From the NCBI GenBank assembly GCA_964523895.1, contig CAZGBJ010000012.1:1-64000 (forward strand): 64,000 bases of DNA, read 5' to 3'. Source of the stretch: UBA7359 sp964523895 (GTDB lineage Bacteria; Pseudomonadota; Gammaproteobacteria; Eutrophobiales; Eutrophobiaceae). The notes under the pieces were generated by a model. It saw nothing but the letters and a program-made list of their open reading frames with translations, was not told the origin of the DNA and searched no databases. A program made the position numbers and the translations under genes. Positions 52,827 through 61,283 of this stretch are shown here, piece by piece; positions within the stretch are counted from its first letter, which is position 1, and each line of letters begins with the position of its first letter.

Positions 52827-53261
52827 ATGAACAAGACGCTCGTTATTCTAATCCTTGCTGTTATTGTCCTGAGCTGGAATTTCGTTTTTACCTCAACTAA
52901 AAAAATAGAACTGACAGACCAGGCAAGAGTACTTCAAGCTTTATCACAATCGATGCAGCATAAGCTCGCCGTAATAAAATACTGGAAAGAGAAAAAGAGT
53001 TTACCGGATGCTGAAACATGGCTTAGAGAAGGGAAAAAGATAGAAGTTGATATTAGTAAGTCATTAGTAAAAAGTATTGAAGTCGGAGTAGATGTACCAG
53101 GTGCAGTTACAATTTATTTCGAAAATAAAGAGACTATCAATCTTAAAAAAGATATTGATGGCACAAAAGTAGTATTAATACCAGAAGCTAAAGGTGAAAA
53201 ATTGGTTTGGACTTGTAATGGTACGATAGATAAAGAATATTTACCGGCTAAATGCCAGTAA
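52827..53261 (+). CDS. Pilin-like protein without a prepilin cleavage motif
   Basis: 144 residues. One N-terminal transmembrane helix (about 4-22) is followed by a helix (ARVLQALSQSMQHKLAVIKYW), a beta region and a C-terminal Cys pair in the pattern LVWTCNGTIDKEYLPAKCQ, as in type IV pilin disulfide loops. The N-terminus has no G/FTLIE prepilin site, so it would not be processed by the normal peptidase. Start is 2 bp after the HugZ-like gene, suggesting one transcript. Other pilus genes are not in the window. Confidence 0.7.
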   Translation: MNKTLVILILAVIVLSWNFVFTSTKKIELTDQARVLQALSQSMQHKLAVIKYWKEKKSLPDAETWLREGKKIEVDISKSLVKSIEVGVDVPGAVTIYFENKETINLKKDIDGTKVVLIPEAKGEKLVWTCNGTIDKEYLPAKCQ

Positions 53262-53295
53262 GAATGTCTAAACGTCTGAACTACATTTTTTCAAA

Positions 53296-54186
53296 TCATA
53301 CTCTGCATTGACTAACTTTCTGAATATGCGAAGCACTAATATTATGTTTATGATCATTAGACTCTAAAAACTTTGCTTCCAGTACATAAGCCAGAGATTC
53401 CAGTTCATTTTTACATTTAACGTTATCATCCATTCCTGTCTGATACTGTAAATAATGAACCAATTCATGTAACAAAATTCCTTTTCCTTCATCGGTGTCA
53501 AGGTCAATTGAATCCAGTAGATAAACAGACCCTTCATTAAAATTATACAAGCCGAATATTTTTAAAGTATCAGGATTAACCGCTGCAGGTAACTCTCCAC
53601 CAAAAGCGACGGTTGCAATTTCTGTGGCAGACACTTTTTTAATATCGGGTATATTCTTAATATCGTATTCGAATGATGAATGACTGTTTATCCAGCCTAA
53701 TAATCCTGCGGCAAGTTCTCCGTCTGTGTTGAATGAATCCAGATCGAGATCAAAGCCTTCTTCAACTTGTGTGTTATCAACATCACTTGATATGTGAAAC
53801 CCATGATCATGGTCATCGTCAGACTTTGCCAAGGCGGTTTGTGTCATCAACATGCCGGCAGTGAGTGCCATAACCGAAACCACATTCGCACGGCGATGGT
53901 TTTTGACACGTTTAATACCTTCAAGAAAGTCTGAGCGGCGGTCTTCTTTTAACTGATAACCCTGATTGTTTGCAAACTCGGATATCTGTTGAAAGGCAGA
54001 GGGATTTTTCAGCGCTAAACCATTTTCATAAACAAGCGTATGTTGTCCATTGATAATACAAGGGTGAACCATCGCTTGTTTTTTCTTCAAGCTCATTGAC
54101 CGCATGAGCCTCTCAACCAGATTCCCTGGTTGTTTCCGCTCATCGATCTTTTGCAGACCATTCAAAATGCTTACCACATCAGACAT
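53296..54186 (-). CDS. Exported HExxH metallopeptidase-like protein with a shared N-terminal domain
   Basis: 296 residues. Residues ~20-95 form a domain shared with the next gene upstream: HPCIIN (41-46), NPSA (61-64) and KED (80-82). A hydrophobic signal-like helix ends TALA (101-120). The mature part holds HELVH (240-244) followed by a Glu-rich helix (NELESLAYVLEAKFLE), a zincin pattern. So a ~100-residue N-terminal extension precedes an internal signal-like segment, which is unusual. It is third in a minus-strand run behind its paralogue and the regulator. I know no name for the family. Confidence 0.75.
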   Translation of the reverse strand: MSDVVSILNGLQKIDERKQPGNLVERLMRSMSLKKKQAMVHPCIINGQHTLVYENGLALKNPSAFQQISEFANNQGYQLKEDRRSDFLEGIKRVKNHRRANVVSVMALTAGMLMTQTALAKSDDDHDHGFHISSDVDNTQVEEGFDLDLDSFNTDGELAAGLLGWINSHSSFEYDIKNIPDIKKVSATEIATVAFGGELPAAVNPDTLKIFGLYNFNEGSVYLLDSIDLDTDEGKGILLHELVHYLQYQTGMDDNVKCKNELESLAYVLEAKFLESNDHKHNISASHIQKVSQCRV

Positions 54187-54243
54187 AAGATCATTGATTC
54201 CAGTAGTTGTTATTGATTAAAAAATACAAGGTGTGTTGTTCAA

Positions 54244-55257
54244 TCAAATCTTGTCGTTACTGATTTCATTTGCTGATGCAATGTTCGCATCCGACACATC
54301 CCCGCTCGCAATCATACCTGTGACAGTATCATTTACAGCAACACCATAGGCATTACCCAGGCTAGAGTAGTCTTCTTCCGCCATAACTGCGGTATATCCA
54401 ATTGCATAAGATGCTTTCAGTAAACCCATGCCATCTTTACTACCATCGCCCATCATTAATTGCATGGAAGAGTTATCCTTGTCTCCAAGTAACTGGTCAT
54501 AAGGACCCCATAACTTGGGTGAAGAGAAGGCGCCGCCGCCAACAAGAACATCTAATACAACTGTGCCATCTTCTGCGTGATAACCCAGCGCACCAAAACC
54601 ATCACCTTCGTAGTAACTAAAGGTTTCACCATTAGAAAATGTATTTTCATACTTGTTAATAAAACCGCCAACATAACCCGATGGCATTTTTATGCCTCTA
54701 GTACTAACGCGTTTAAGTTCTCCTTGTGCTTTAGTCTGTGCAGCTACTGCAAGGATTGATTGTGTTTCACCATAAGGGTTCGTTATAAAACGTTTACCAT
54801 CTTCCTGTGAGTAGGCACGGTCATTACTGTCATAGGTCCCTGTCACTTCAACATCAGCCATGACACTGATACCTGAAGCTGGGCCACTAATATCTGCGGC
54901 AGCTGCAGCACCTGACATAAATATGCCGCTGGCTAAAAAGAGCATAGGTAATGACTTAGCTAGTCTTCTTTCGAAATTAGCTGGTTTGCTATCTTTTGTG
55001 CGTTGGTCTTCCTTAATAGCGAAAGCATTATTTTCCGCATAAATTTTAAGCTGTTCATAAGCTGAAGGATTCTTTTCTCTAAGACCATGCTCATGAACCA
55101 GGACACGATGATTATTAATGATACAAGGATGAACCTTAGCGGCTGATTTCAGGTCGCGTTTTATCCTGTTTTTAAGAAAAGTTTCTGAAACTCTTTCAAT
55201 CCAGTTATTAGGTTCATCACTATCTACAAATGTATTTACTGCTGCATTGCTATTCAT
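54244..55257 (-). CDS. Exported protein of unknown function with the same N-terminal domain
   Basis: 337 residues from ATG 55257, chosen because GGAG lies 8-9 bases before it (a TTG 15 bases earlier is an alternative). Residues ~30-95 repeat the motifs of its downstream neighbour at the same spacing: HPCIIN (43-48), NPSA (63-66) and KED (82-84). A hydrophobic helix (~102-120) ends AAAAADIS. The rest is Gly-rich, with FSYYEGDGFGALGYHAEDGTVVLDV, and has no domain I recognise. Gene order with the regulator suggests one operon. Confidence 0.72.
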   Translation of the reverse strand: MNSNAAVNTFVDSDEPNNWIERVSETFLKNRIKRDLKSAAKVHPCIINNHRVLVHEHGLREKNPSAYEQLKIYAENNAFAIKEDQRTKDSKPANFERRLAKSLPMLFLASGIFMSGAAAAADISGPASGISVMADVEVTGTYDSNDRAYSQEDGKRFITNPYGETQSILAVAAQTKAQGELKRVSTRGIKMPSGYVGGFINKYENTFSNGETFSYYEGDGFGALGYHAEDGTVVLDVLVGGGAFSSPKLWGPYDQLLGDKDNSSMQLMMGDGSKDGMGLLKASYAIGYTAVMAEEDYSSLGNAYGVAVNDTVTGMIASGDVSDANIASANEISNDKI

Positions 55258-55301
55258 TTTGGCTATCTCCAATAATTTTAAACTAATAAATTTTTTTCCT
55301 G

Positions 55302-55697
55302 TTATGCAGATTCAGCATGTGGCTTTCTCGAATCTACCCATTGCACTACAAAATCTTCAAAATCTTTTTTAAACTTATCCGTTAGCTTAAGTCTCTTCAC
55401 TCGCGAATCATTCGCATCATGTATGCGCGAAACTATTTTCATTTCTTCAAGCAACTCCAGATTACGGAGTGACTTATTACGTGGTTCTCCCACGTTTAAA
55501 TAAATTTCTTTTACCGATGGCATATGCTCACGCAAATTACTAATACCGATAAAGAAAACAGTGTCGAACATTGTTCCAAGCATTTTGCTTCTGCTTAATG
55601 TCATTGACTCAATCGAATACCGCTCAATTAAATCAACGAACCTATCCCTGACTCTTAACAAATTCTCTAATTCGCCTTCGCGATAATTTAATTCCAT
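55302..55697 (-). CDS. MarR-like winged-helix regulator
   Basis: 131 residues. A helical N-terminus is followed by a winged helix-turn-helix in the second half (KEIYLNVGEPRNKSLRNLELLEEMKIVSRIHDANDSRVKRLKLT), ending in a wing like MarR-family proteins. It is the first gene of the minus-strand run with the two exported proteins (44 bp before the next start). Two similar inverted repeats lie upstream at 55756 and 56037, so it may regulate itself. Confidence 0.7.
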   Translation of the reverse strand: MELNYREGELENLLRVRDRFVDLIERYSIESMTLSRSKMLGTMFDTVFFIGISNLREHMPSVKEIYLNVGEPRNKSLRNLELLEEMKIVSRIHDANDSRVKRLKLTDKFKKDFEDFVVQWVDSRKPHAESA

Positions 55698-55755
55698 AAT
55701 TGTTTTATCTTGGCCTCAAGTTTAGTAACTCATTTTCAACACGCAATGTGATAAG

Positions 55756-55771
55756 GGTTCACTTTTGAACC
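55756..55771. promoter_or_regulatory. Inverted repeat upstream of the MarR-like regulator, copy 1
   Basis: GGTTC-ACTTTT-GAACC lies 58 bp before the regulator start. The same layout with a different 6-base spacer occurs at 56037-56052. A repeated 5-6-5 palindrome next to a regulator gene is a good operator candidate. Binding is inferred. Confidence 0.45.
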
Positions 55772-56036
55772 TAGTATCAAATAAAGGCGTGAAACTATTA
55801 CCCTTGTTCGATTTAACAACACAAAAAACTTATTGCTTCACTAATTTTGCATAGCAATTCGGATATATATTCCTGATAAATACAGCAAAACAGCTGAACT
55901 GTTCCGAAATCGCCCTTGTTATTCAGTTATCGGCAATATTGTTTAATTACTTTAGGATTCAATGACATAGTGTATGGGGAATAGAGAGGGTGTAATTAGT
56001 TGAATTAGTTGATGTTTTAGAAAATAGCGAAATATT
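55772..56036. other. Gene-free AT-rich region between the two operator candidates
   Basis: Between the regulator promoter region and the repeat elements near 56.15 kb there is no supported gene. I saw no hairpin other than the two GGTTC palindromes that bound this stretch. Confidence 0.4.
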
Positions 56037-56052
56037 GGTTCGTATTTGAACC
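56037..56052. promoter_or_regulatory. Inverted repeat upstream of the MarR-like regulator, copy 2
   Basis: GGTTC-GTATTT-GAACC, same arms and spacing as 55756-55771, about 340 bp before the regulator start. If it is an operator, it would suggest looping or a second, unseen promoter. Confidence 0.4.
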
Positions 56053-56148
56053 TTTTTAGTGGGATGGGTTGATTTTGGAATAGGGATAAGACCAGAGTCC
56101 TTTAAATAATCTACTTCGTTTAAATTCTAAATTAGATTTAAAGATATC

Positions 56149-56345
56149 TCGAAAATGTGTTCCTGACATCGCCTAAAGCGCCTATTTTTGGTTTCTACCG
56201 CCTACATTCCTGTAGGCGGTCTCTCCCGACCATCCATTCTACGTTTGAATTCTTAGTTAGCGTATAGATCCTCGAAAACGTGTTCCCGACGTTTTCTACC
56301 GCATACATTCATGTATGCGACTCGCAGAACGGGTGTTCTCATCTG
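56149..56345. repeat. Dispersed two-hairpin elements, tandem copies C and D
   Basis: Two copies of CTCGAAAA-N-GTGTTCC-N-GAC occur at about 56149 and 56272. Each is followed by a second hairpin: CCGCCTAC-ATTCCT-GTAGGCGG (about 56199-56221) and GCATAC-ATTCAT-GTATGC (about 56302-56319). In copy D the first hairpin is GAAAACGT-loop-ACGTTTTC. The 56163-56186 stretch carries the GCCTAAAGCGCCTA string as the complement of those at 7.6 and 61.2 kb. It lies just downstream of the tmRNA terminator. Confidence 0.7.
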
Positions 56346-56360
56346 CACCACCTCCACACA

Positions 56361-56387
56361 AAAAAACCACCGCAAGGGTGGTTTTTT
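56361..56387 (-). terminator. tmRNA transcription terminator
   Basis: An 11-bp stem (56361-56371 with 56377-56387) around a 5-base loop ends in seven U on the minus strand. It starts 4 bases after the mature tmRNA 3' end. Confidence 0.9.
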
Positions 56388-56391
56388 AATT

Positions 56392-56755
56392 TGGTGGAGG
56401 CGGCGAGAATCGAACTCGCGTCCGCAAATCCTCTGCCATTGGATCTACATGCTTAGCCGACTCTTTAAATTTAGCTGAGTGCTACCCGAACGGCAGGGAA
56501 AACAAACAGCGATTCCGATTAAAGTTTAACGAATCAACCTCGGACGAGTTTCATCGCGGTCTTGTGAGAGTCGACGCCTGACACTACCGTGCACAAGCAC
56601 ATCAGTAGGCAGACGGCACTATGACAGGTTATTAAGCTGCTAGTGCGTAGTTGTCTTCGTTGGCAACTAAAAAGTTTGCAGAAGTGTTTACGAGGTATTC
56701 TGCACCTCGGCATGCCCCTCAGGTTTCATATCCACGTCGAAGCCAGTACGCCCCC
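56392..56755 (-). ncRNA. ssrA: tmRNA (SsrA)
   Basis: About 364 nt. The 5' end GGGGGCG (56755) and the 3' tRNA-like half with TTCGATTCTCGC and terminal CCA (56392-56394) form the acceptor. The internal open reading frame follows TAGTT and encodes the tag ANEDNYALAA, then tandem stop codons TAATAA. tmRNA rescues stalled ribosomes and tags the incomplete protein for proteolysis, together with SmpB encoded 170 bp away on the same strand. E. coli has ANDENYALAA. Confidence 0.95.
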
Positions 56756-56782
56756 AATGTGTTTCCCGAAGAATCAATTGGA

Positions 56783-56788
56783 ATTATA
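56783..56788 (-). promoter_or_regulatory. Candidate -10 box for ssrA
   Basis: A perfect TATAAT on the minus strand lies 27 bases before the mature tmRNA 5' end, which leaves room for a processed leader. No strong -35 box pairs with it. Confidence 0.45.
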
Positions 56789-56926
56789 GACTATTAGTTC
56801 TTACACAACATTAAATATGTGGAGTAATCACTTATCTGTGTTGTACGACAGGTGGTTTGAATGAAAGTTTGCAGGAATTTTATTGAATGGAATATGCGTA
56901 AAAAACTAGAGGATAGTTGTAATTTT

Positions 56927-57397
56927 TTAATGTCTTAATAGCTGTGCTTTTTGTTTTTGCCAATCTCGATCTTTTTCTGTCGCACGTTTGTCATGTGCTT
57001 TTTTACCACGTGCGATGCCGAGTTCCAGTTTGATCTTGCCATTTTTCCAGTACAGCGCTGTGGGAACTAGTGTAAAACCTTTGCGTTCAACTGCGCCAAT
57101 CAATCTGTTTAACTCGTTGCGGTGTAATAACAATTTTCTGGTGCGTTGAGGTTCAGTTTTGACATGTGTAGAAGCAGTAATTAAAGGGGTGATTAGTGCA
57201 CCAAATAAGAAAGCTTCATTATCCTTCAATAGAATATAGCTCTCGACGATCTGGACTTTTCCTGCGCGCAAACTTTTGACCTCCCAGCCCAGCAAGGAGA
57301 TACCGGCTTCGAATCGTTCATCGATAAAATAATCGTGACTGGCTTTCTTGTTCAGGGCAATTGTTTTGCCGCCGCCAGATTTTTTGTTTTTACTCAT
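56927..57397 (-). CDS. smpB: SsrA-binding protein
   Basis: 156 residues, family length. SmpB binds tmRNA and brings it to stalled ribosomes. Diagnostic motifs: ALNKKASHDYFIDERFEAGISLLGWEVKSLRAGKV, RKLLLHRNELNRLIGAVERKGFTLVPTALYWKNG and a basic tail (GKKAHDKRATEKDRDWQKQKA). The tmRNA gene lies just downstream on the same strand. In many gammaproteobacteria ratA lies divergent from smpB; here several genes intervene. Confidence 0.97.
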   Translation of the reverse strand: MSKNKKSGGGKTIALNKKASHDYFIDERFEAGISLLGWEVKSLRAGKVQIVESYILLKDNEAFLFGALITPLITASTHVKTEPQRTRKLLLHRNELNRLIGAVERKGFTLVPTALYWKNGKIKLELGIARGKKAHDKRATEKDRDWQKQKAQLLRH

Positions 57398-57521
57398 TCT
57401 TGTCCACTAATGCTTATCAGATAGTTAATCCGACAGATTATAGCAGACTGTATAGTATGTTATGTATAGCTTGAATGGTGTTTATTTGTGTAGGTTAAAG
57501 TGGATATTTTTAAGTTCGGAT

Positions 57522-58559
57522 TTAGGCTTGCTGCTCCATTTCTTGTTGGCTATCGACGAAGTTGATGAAATTTTTACAGAAGATATTTTTGTCAGGATTG
57601 ATGCCAAGTACACCACAGTAATTCAATAGAATTTGTGACAAGACAGTGACCATTTTGAGAGTTTTTTCATAGTCGAGGATAAAGCTGACTTGATAGCGTT
57701 CAATTATTTGATTTAGTTTTTGTTCTGCAAGATCATTGTCGCCACAAGCCGCAGATTCAAGAATCTCATTCGTAAGCGAAGATAATTGTCCCAGATAGTC
57801 CTTAGCTTCCGTTGGCCGTTCTTTTATTATCTTTGGTTTGGCTTGTATACCAAGAATAATATTTTTAGGTAATTTTAATTCTATAGCAATGAATTGACCA
57901 ATATCGGTAAAGTTGATTCCGAGTGTTTCTACGCAGGCAGCATCTTCATCAATTTCATTTTCAATCCTCAGGTTTGAAATTTCTGTATACTCATCAGGCA
58001 AGAAATAAAGCGTGATCTGTTTTCCCAAATTATGGAACATACTGGCAAGAAACGCTTCTTCGGAATTTATCGACTTTATTTCTTCTACCAGTTTTTTAGC
58101 GAAGAAAGCACTCAGGAATGATTGGCAAGCATAGCTTTTTAAGGTCTCGGCCATAGATCCTTTGTTCAATTTCTCAAACACCATAATACTGAGTGATAAA
58201 GATTGTATTTGATCCAGACCGAGAATAACCACGGCTCGTGATATGGTATTAATCTCTCCGCCAAATTGATTATAGCTGCTGGAATTGACGATACTGAGAA
58301 TTTTGCTTGTTAAAGATTGGTCTCGCAAAATAATATCAGTTAATTTTTGAGCTCCTCCATTTTCATTTGAGACTTGCATGATTTGTGAAATATTATTTCC
58401 CATTGCCGGGAATTGTTTACTTTTGTCAAAGTGCTGTTTTAATGTCAATAAGGTTATCTGGCCTTTAGCTAGCCGTTGTTCAAGCTGGGTTTCTATGGAT
58501 GCCTGATCAACACGTATTGTGCTTTCAGTTATTTGATTTTTACCTTGACTGGATAACAT
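57522..58559 (-). CDS. HDOD-domain protein
   Basis: 345 residues with an HDOD domain (about 35-235; ILRDQSLTSKILSIVNSSSYNQFGGEINTISRAVVILGLDQIQSLSLSIMVFEKL and FLASMFHNLGKQITLYFLPDEY). HDOD is a catalytically dead HD-type domain used in signalling, often with kinases or cyclic di-GMP proteins. It is paralogous to the HDOD part of the kinase gene 15 bp upstream, and they form one operon. No signal peptide or membrane helix. Confidence 0.9.
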   Translation of the reverse strand: MLSSQGKNQITESTIRVDQASIETQLEQRLAKGQITLLTLKQHFDKSKQFPAMGNNISQIMQVSNENGGAQKLTDIILRDQSLTSKILSIVNSSSYNQFGGEINTISRAVVILGLDQIQSLSLSIMVFEKLNKGSMAETLKSYACQSFLSAFFAKKLVEEIKSINSEEAFLASMFHNLGKQITLYFLPDEYTEISNLRIENEIDEDAACVETLGINFTDIGQFIAIELKLPKNIILGIQAKPKIIKERPTEAKDYLGQLSSLTNEILESAACGDNDLAEQKLNQIIERYQVSFILDYEKTLKMVTVLSQILLNYCGVLGINPDKNIFCKNFINFVDSQQEMEQQA

Positions 58560-58574
58560 GATGAACTTATAGAA

Positions 58575-60983
58575 TTATTTTTTAATTTGTTGTATTGCCA
58601 GTGAAGCTTGATTGCGTAGCGTTTTAAAAAAACCGAGACCTTCCATAGAAATTTGTGTTCCTGAATCATCGTTATCGGCGTATATCAAACCAAGACATCG
58701 CTTGTTTACAATCAATGGGTAAAGAACAACCGTTTTTGGCATCGTTAGTTCTCTTATCCATGATGGAATTTTATCTTTATACTCATCCGAGTTAACGTCC
58801 AGTACGATGTATTCTTTGCCGGTTTTGATTGTTGAAACAAAGACATCATTCGAGTTATCTATTTTGTAGCGAAACTTAGGTATGATTTCATCAATCCCTT
58901 TTCCTAAACCGAAGCGTGCTAACACTTGCTTGTTTTTGGCATTATGCATTGCAAACAGAACCCGGTTGAAACCCATGCCTCGATAAATTGTTTCCAGAAC
59001 CATGGTCAGTATGTCATTAAGATCTATGTCACCTAGAAGTGAATTTGTTATTTCAGCAATGCCGTTGACCAATATATCGTGTTGATCTTGTTGTTGTGTT
59101 TTCGGCTCAGCTTTGGTGGTAGTAATTGAAATACCATCTTCAACAGGCGCATTATTATTAGCTTCTGTTATTGATTGTTCCTCTTCTTTATTTCCTTCGA
59201 TATTTTTACGAAGGTTTTTAAATACAGTGACCTTGCTGGTATCGATATTCAATATTCGTGTGAATTCTTCGGCTTCCTTGATTGAAGACTCGAGAAGCTC
59301 TGAAATGCTATCTTTGCTCATACCGAGTGAATCTTTATATCGTACAGCTAATTCTTCATAGGCCTGTTCTGTATTCTCTGAATCACTGCTTATGGCGCAG
59401 AGTTCATTAGAGAAACAGGCAAGTTGTCTTAATGAGTCATCTGAAGTTTTTGCGACGGGGACAACACCTTCAGGTAATTTCCTCATTCCATCGCCAATAA
59501 TATCGGGTAACTTCCATTCTTTTGCGATACCGCGCCCCAATTCTTCGTAACTTACGCCAAGTACCGATCGCATTGCCTGGTCTTCATCGACGCCTTTGTT
59601 GGTAACCAGTGTCTTCATGGCTTCAAATTCTTCCGGGAAGTAATAAATCGACAATAACTTGCCGAGTAGATGAAACATGGAAGTGACAAATGCCGATTCA
59701 ACATCCTCCTCACTGATATTCTTCATTTGTTTGGCTTTTTCGCGAGCAATAATGCCACTCATCAATGCAGTGTATGCGGCGTTCTTCAGCTCATTCGCTT
59801 GCTCATTGTTTTGCAGATGTTCAAACAAGATGATACTTAATACGGCGGCACGTACCTGTTCAAAGCCGAGGATGACAACGGCTCTGGAGACAGTTGTAAT
59901 TTCCCCGCCGAACTGCCCATAAAAACAGGAATTCACCAAGCGTACAACTTTTGTAGTTAAGGCAAAGTCCTTTAGGATGACATTCGAAAGCTCAGTTGCA
60001 GAGTTAACATTCGAAGTAGAAGACTTTTGGTTTATTTCAGCAATATGACTTGAAACAGCAGGAAAATCCCGTTTGCGTTTCATACGACGTAAAAGAAAAT
60101 CAACGGTACTGGATACATTACCTTCAGATGTTTCTTTTTTATCTTCATCATCAATTTTGAGGTATTTTTTTAATGCTGTTTGCATTTCTGTTGCATTGGA
60201 ATATCGTTTAGCAGGATCTTTTTCCAATGCTTTCATGACAATTGCATCAAGGTCTTTATCTATTTCCGGGTTGCGTTTTGAGGGTGGCGCGACTGTTTCA
60301 TTCGTTATCTTATACATGATAGCCATTGAGTTATTAGCCGCATAGACTTGATGTCCCGTAAGCATTTCATAAAGAATTAAACCGCTGGCAAAAATATCAA
60401 CCGATGGACTTAATTCACTGTTGTTTAGTTGTTCTGGGGCAAGATAATTGACTGTTCCTGTTACTTCAGCGCTAGCTGCTACTGTCCCGGCCATTACAGA
60501 AATACCAAAATCCATGATGCGAATGTTGCCTTCTTTATCAATCAACAGGTTTGATGGATTCAAATCACGGTGGATAATCTTATTACTATGTGCATAGCCG
60601 ATACCATCCAACACATGGTTTATAATTTTAATGGCATCATATTGTTTTAATTTTCCATCACGCTTTAAGCATTGTTTTAGTTGTTCACCTTCATAGTATT
60701 GATAAACAAGAAAAGGATGATCGTTGTGATAACCGATCTCGTACAAAGGAATAATATGTGAATGATTTAACTGGCTAACGTGTTTCGCTTCCTGATTCAA
60801 TTGTTCAGCGTCCTGGCTGTGCTTATCAATTGTTTTTATGGCGACTTTGCGTCCGAGTTGGGTATCTTCTGCGAGGTAGACGATACCCTGCGCTCCCTTT
60901 CCCAATATATCAATGGGCTCAAACCGCCCTATCTGTTTTGGTAGGGAGGAATTTGCTATTTTTTTATTTGCTACAGCACCCAT
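58575..60983 (-). CDS. Ser/Thr protein kinase-HDOD-GAF fusion
   Basis: 802 residues. A Hanks-type kinase domain (about 20-275) has Gly loop GKGAQGIV (28-35), Lys50, HRDLNPSN (138-145), DFG (158-160) and APE (182-184), so it should be active. An HDOD domain follows (~305-510, ILKDFALTTKVVRLVNSCFYGQFGGEITTVSRAVVILGFEQVR) and a GAF domain ends the protein (~640-800). Such a fusion links phosphorylation to HDOD signalling. No transmembrane segment is seen, so it is cytoplasmic. It is encoded just before the HDOD protein, its likely partner or target. Confidence 0.92.
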   Translation of the reverse strand: MGAVANKKIANSSLPKQIGRFEPIDILGKGAQGIVYLAEDTQLGRKVAIKTIDKHSQDAEQLNQEAKHVSQLNHSHIIPLYEIGYHNDHPFLVYQYYEGEQLKQCLKRDGKLKQYDAIKIINHVLDGIGYAHSNKIIHRDLNPSNLLIDKEGNIRIMDFGISVMAGTVAASAEVTGTVNYLAPEQLNNSELSPSVDIFASGLILYEMLTGHQVYAANNSMAIMYKITNETVAPPSKRNPEIDKDLDAIVMKALEKDPAKRYSNATEMQTALKKYLKIDDEDKKETSEGNVSSTVDFLLRRMKRKRDFPAVSSHIAEINQKSSTSNVNSATELSNVILKDFALTTKVVRLVNSCFYGQFGGEITTVSRAVVILGFEQVRAAVLSIILFEHLQNNEQANELKNAAYTALMSGIIAREKAKQMKNISEEDVESAFVTSMFHLLGKLLSIYYFPEEFEAMKTLVTNKGVDEDQAMRSVLGVSYEELGRGIAKEWKLPDIIGDGMRKLPEGVVPVAKTSDDSLRQLACFSNELCAISSDSENTEQAYEELAVRYKDSLGMSKDSISELLESSIKEAEEFTRILNIDTSKVTVFKNLRKNIEGNKEEEQSITEANNNAPVEDGISITTTKAEPKTQQQDQHDILVNGIAEITNSLLGDIDLNDILTMVLETIYRGMGFNRVLFAMHNAKNKQVLARFGLGKGIDEIIPKFRYKIDNSNDVFVSTIKTGKEYIVLDVNSDEYKDKIPSWIRELTMPKTVVLYPLIVNKRCLGLIYADNDDSGTQISMEGLGFFKTLRNQASLAIQQIKK

Positions 60984-61057
60984 GTTTTATTCTCAAATAA
61001 CGCTTAAATAGTTAGCGGCAGTGTTGTCGGAATCTTGAGACAATTTGAAAAATACGG

Positions 61058-61083
61058 GTATCACGGGTATATACCCGTGATAC
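61058..61083. repeat. 26-bp perfect palindrome
   Basis: Arms of 13 bp centred on TATA read the same on both strands, with core ATCACGGGTATATACCCGTG. The half-site GGTATCACGGGTAT (61057-61070) recurs exactly at 61284-61297, after the repeat element. Confidence 0.7.
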
Positions 61084-61283
61084 TTGAAAATACGTGTTCA
61101 GAGTATGTGTGTTTTCTTTCAAGGCAAGGCGCGACGATGCGCATGGTCGCTCCCTGCAAAGAGGAGCACCAACAGTAGGCGCTTTAGGCGACGCCGCCTA
61201 GAAAACGACGTGTGATGTGCATGGAAGCACAAATGCAGCGAATGCATGGATGCGTAAGAGCGGCCTATGAATATGCCTTTTCA
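61084..61283. repeat. Dispersed intergenic element, diverged copy E, flanked by 14-bp direct repeats
   Basis: The region between the kinase gene and the symporter gene (368 bp) is mostly this element. It contains the 23-base string 61169-61191 (identical to 7612-7634), hairpin GTGC-ATGGAA-GCAC (about 61218-61231) and GCA-TGGA-TGC (about 61244-61253). The exact direct repeats GGTATCACGGGTAT at 61057-61070 and 61284-61297 bound it, as expected of an insertion. No gene inside. Confidence 0.6.

Noticed and set aside
56392..56470. The 3' end of the tmRNA as a separate tRNA gene
   Set aside because: It is the tRNA-like half of ssrA; the matching 5' half and the tag frame are present in the same transcript.
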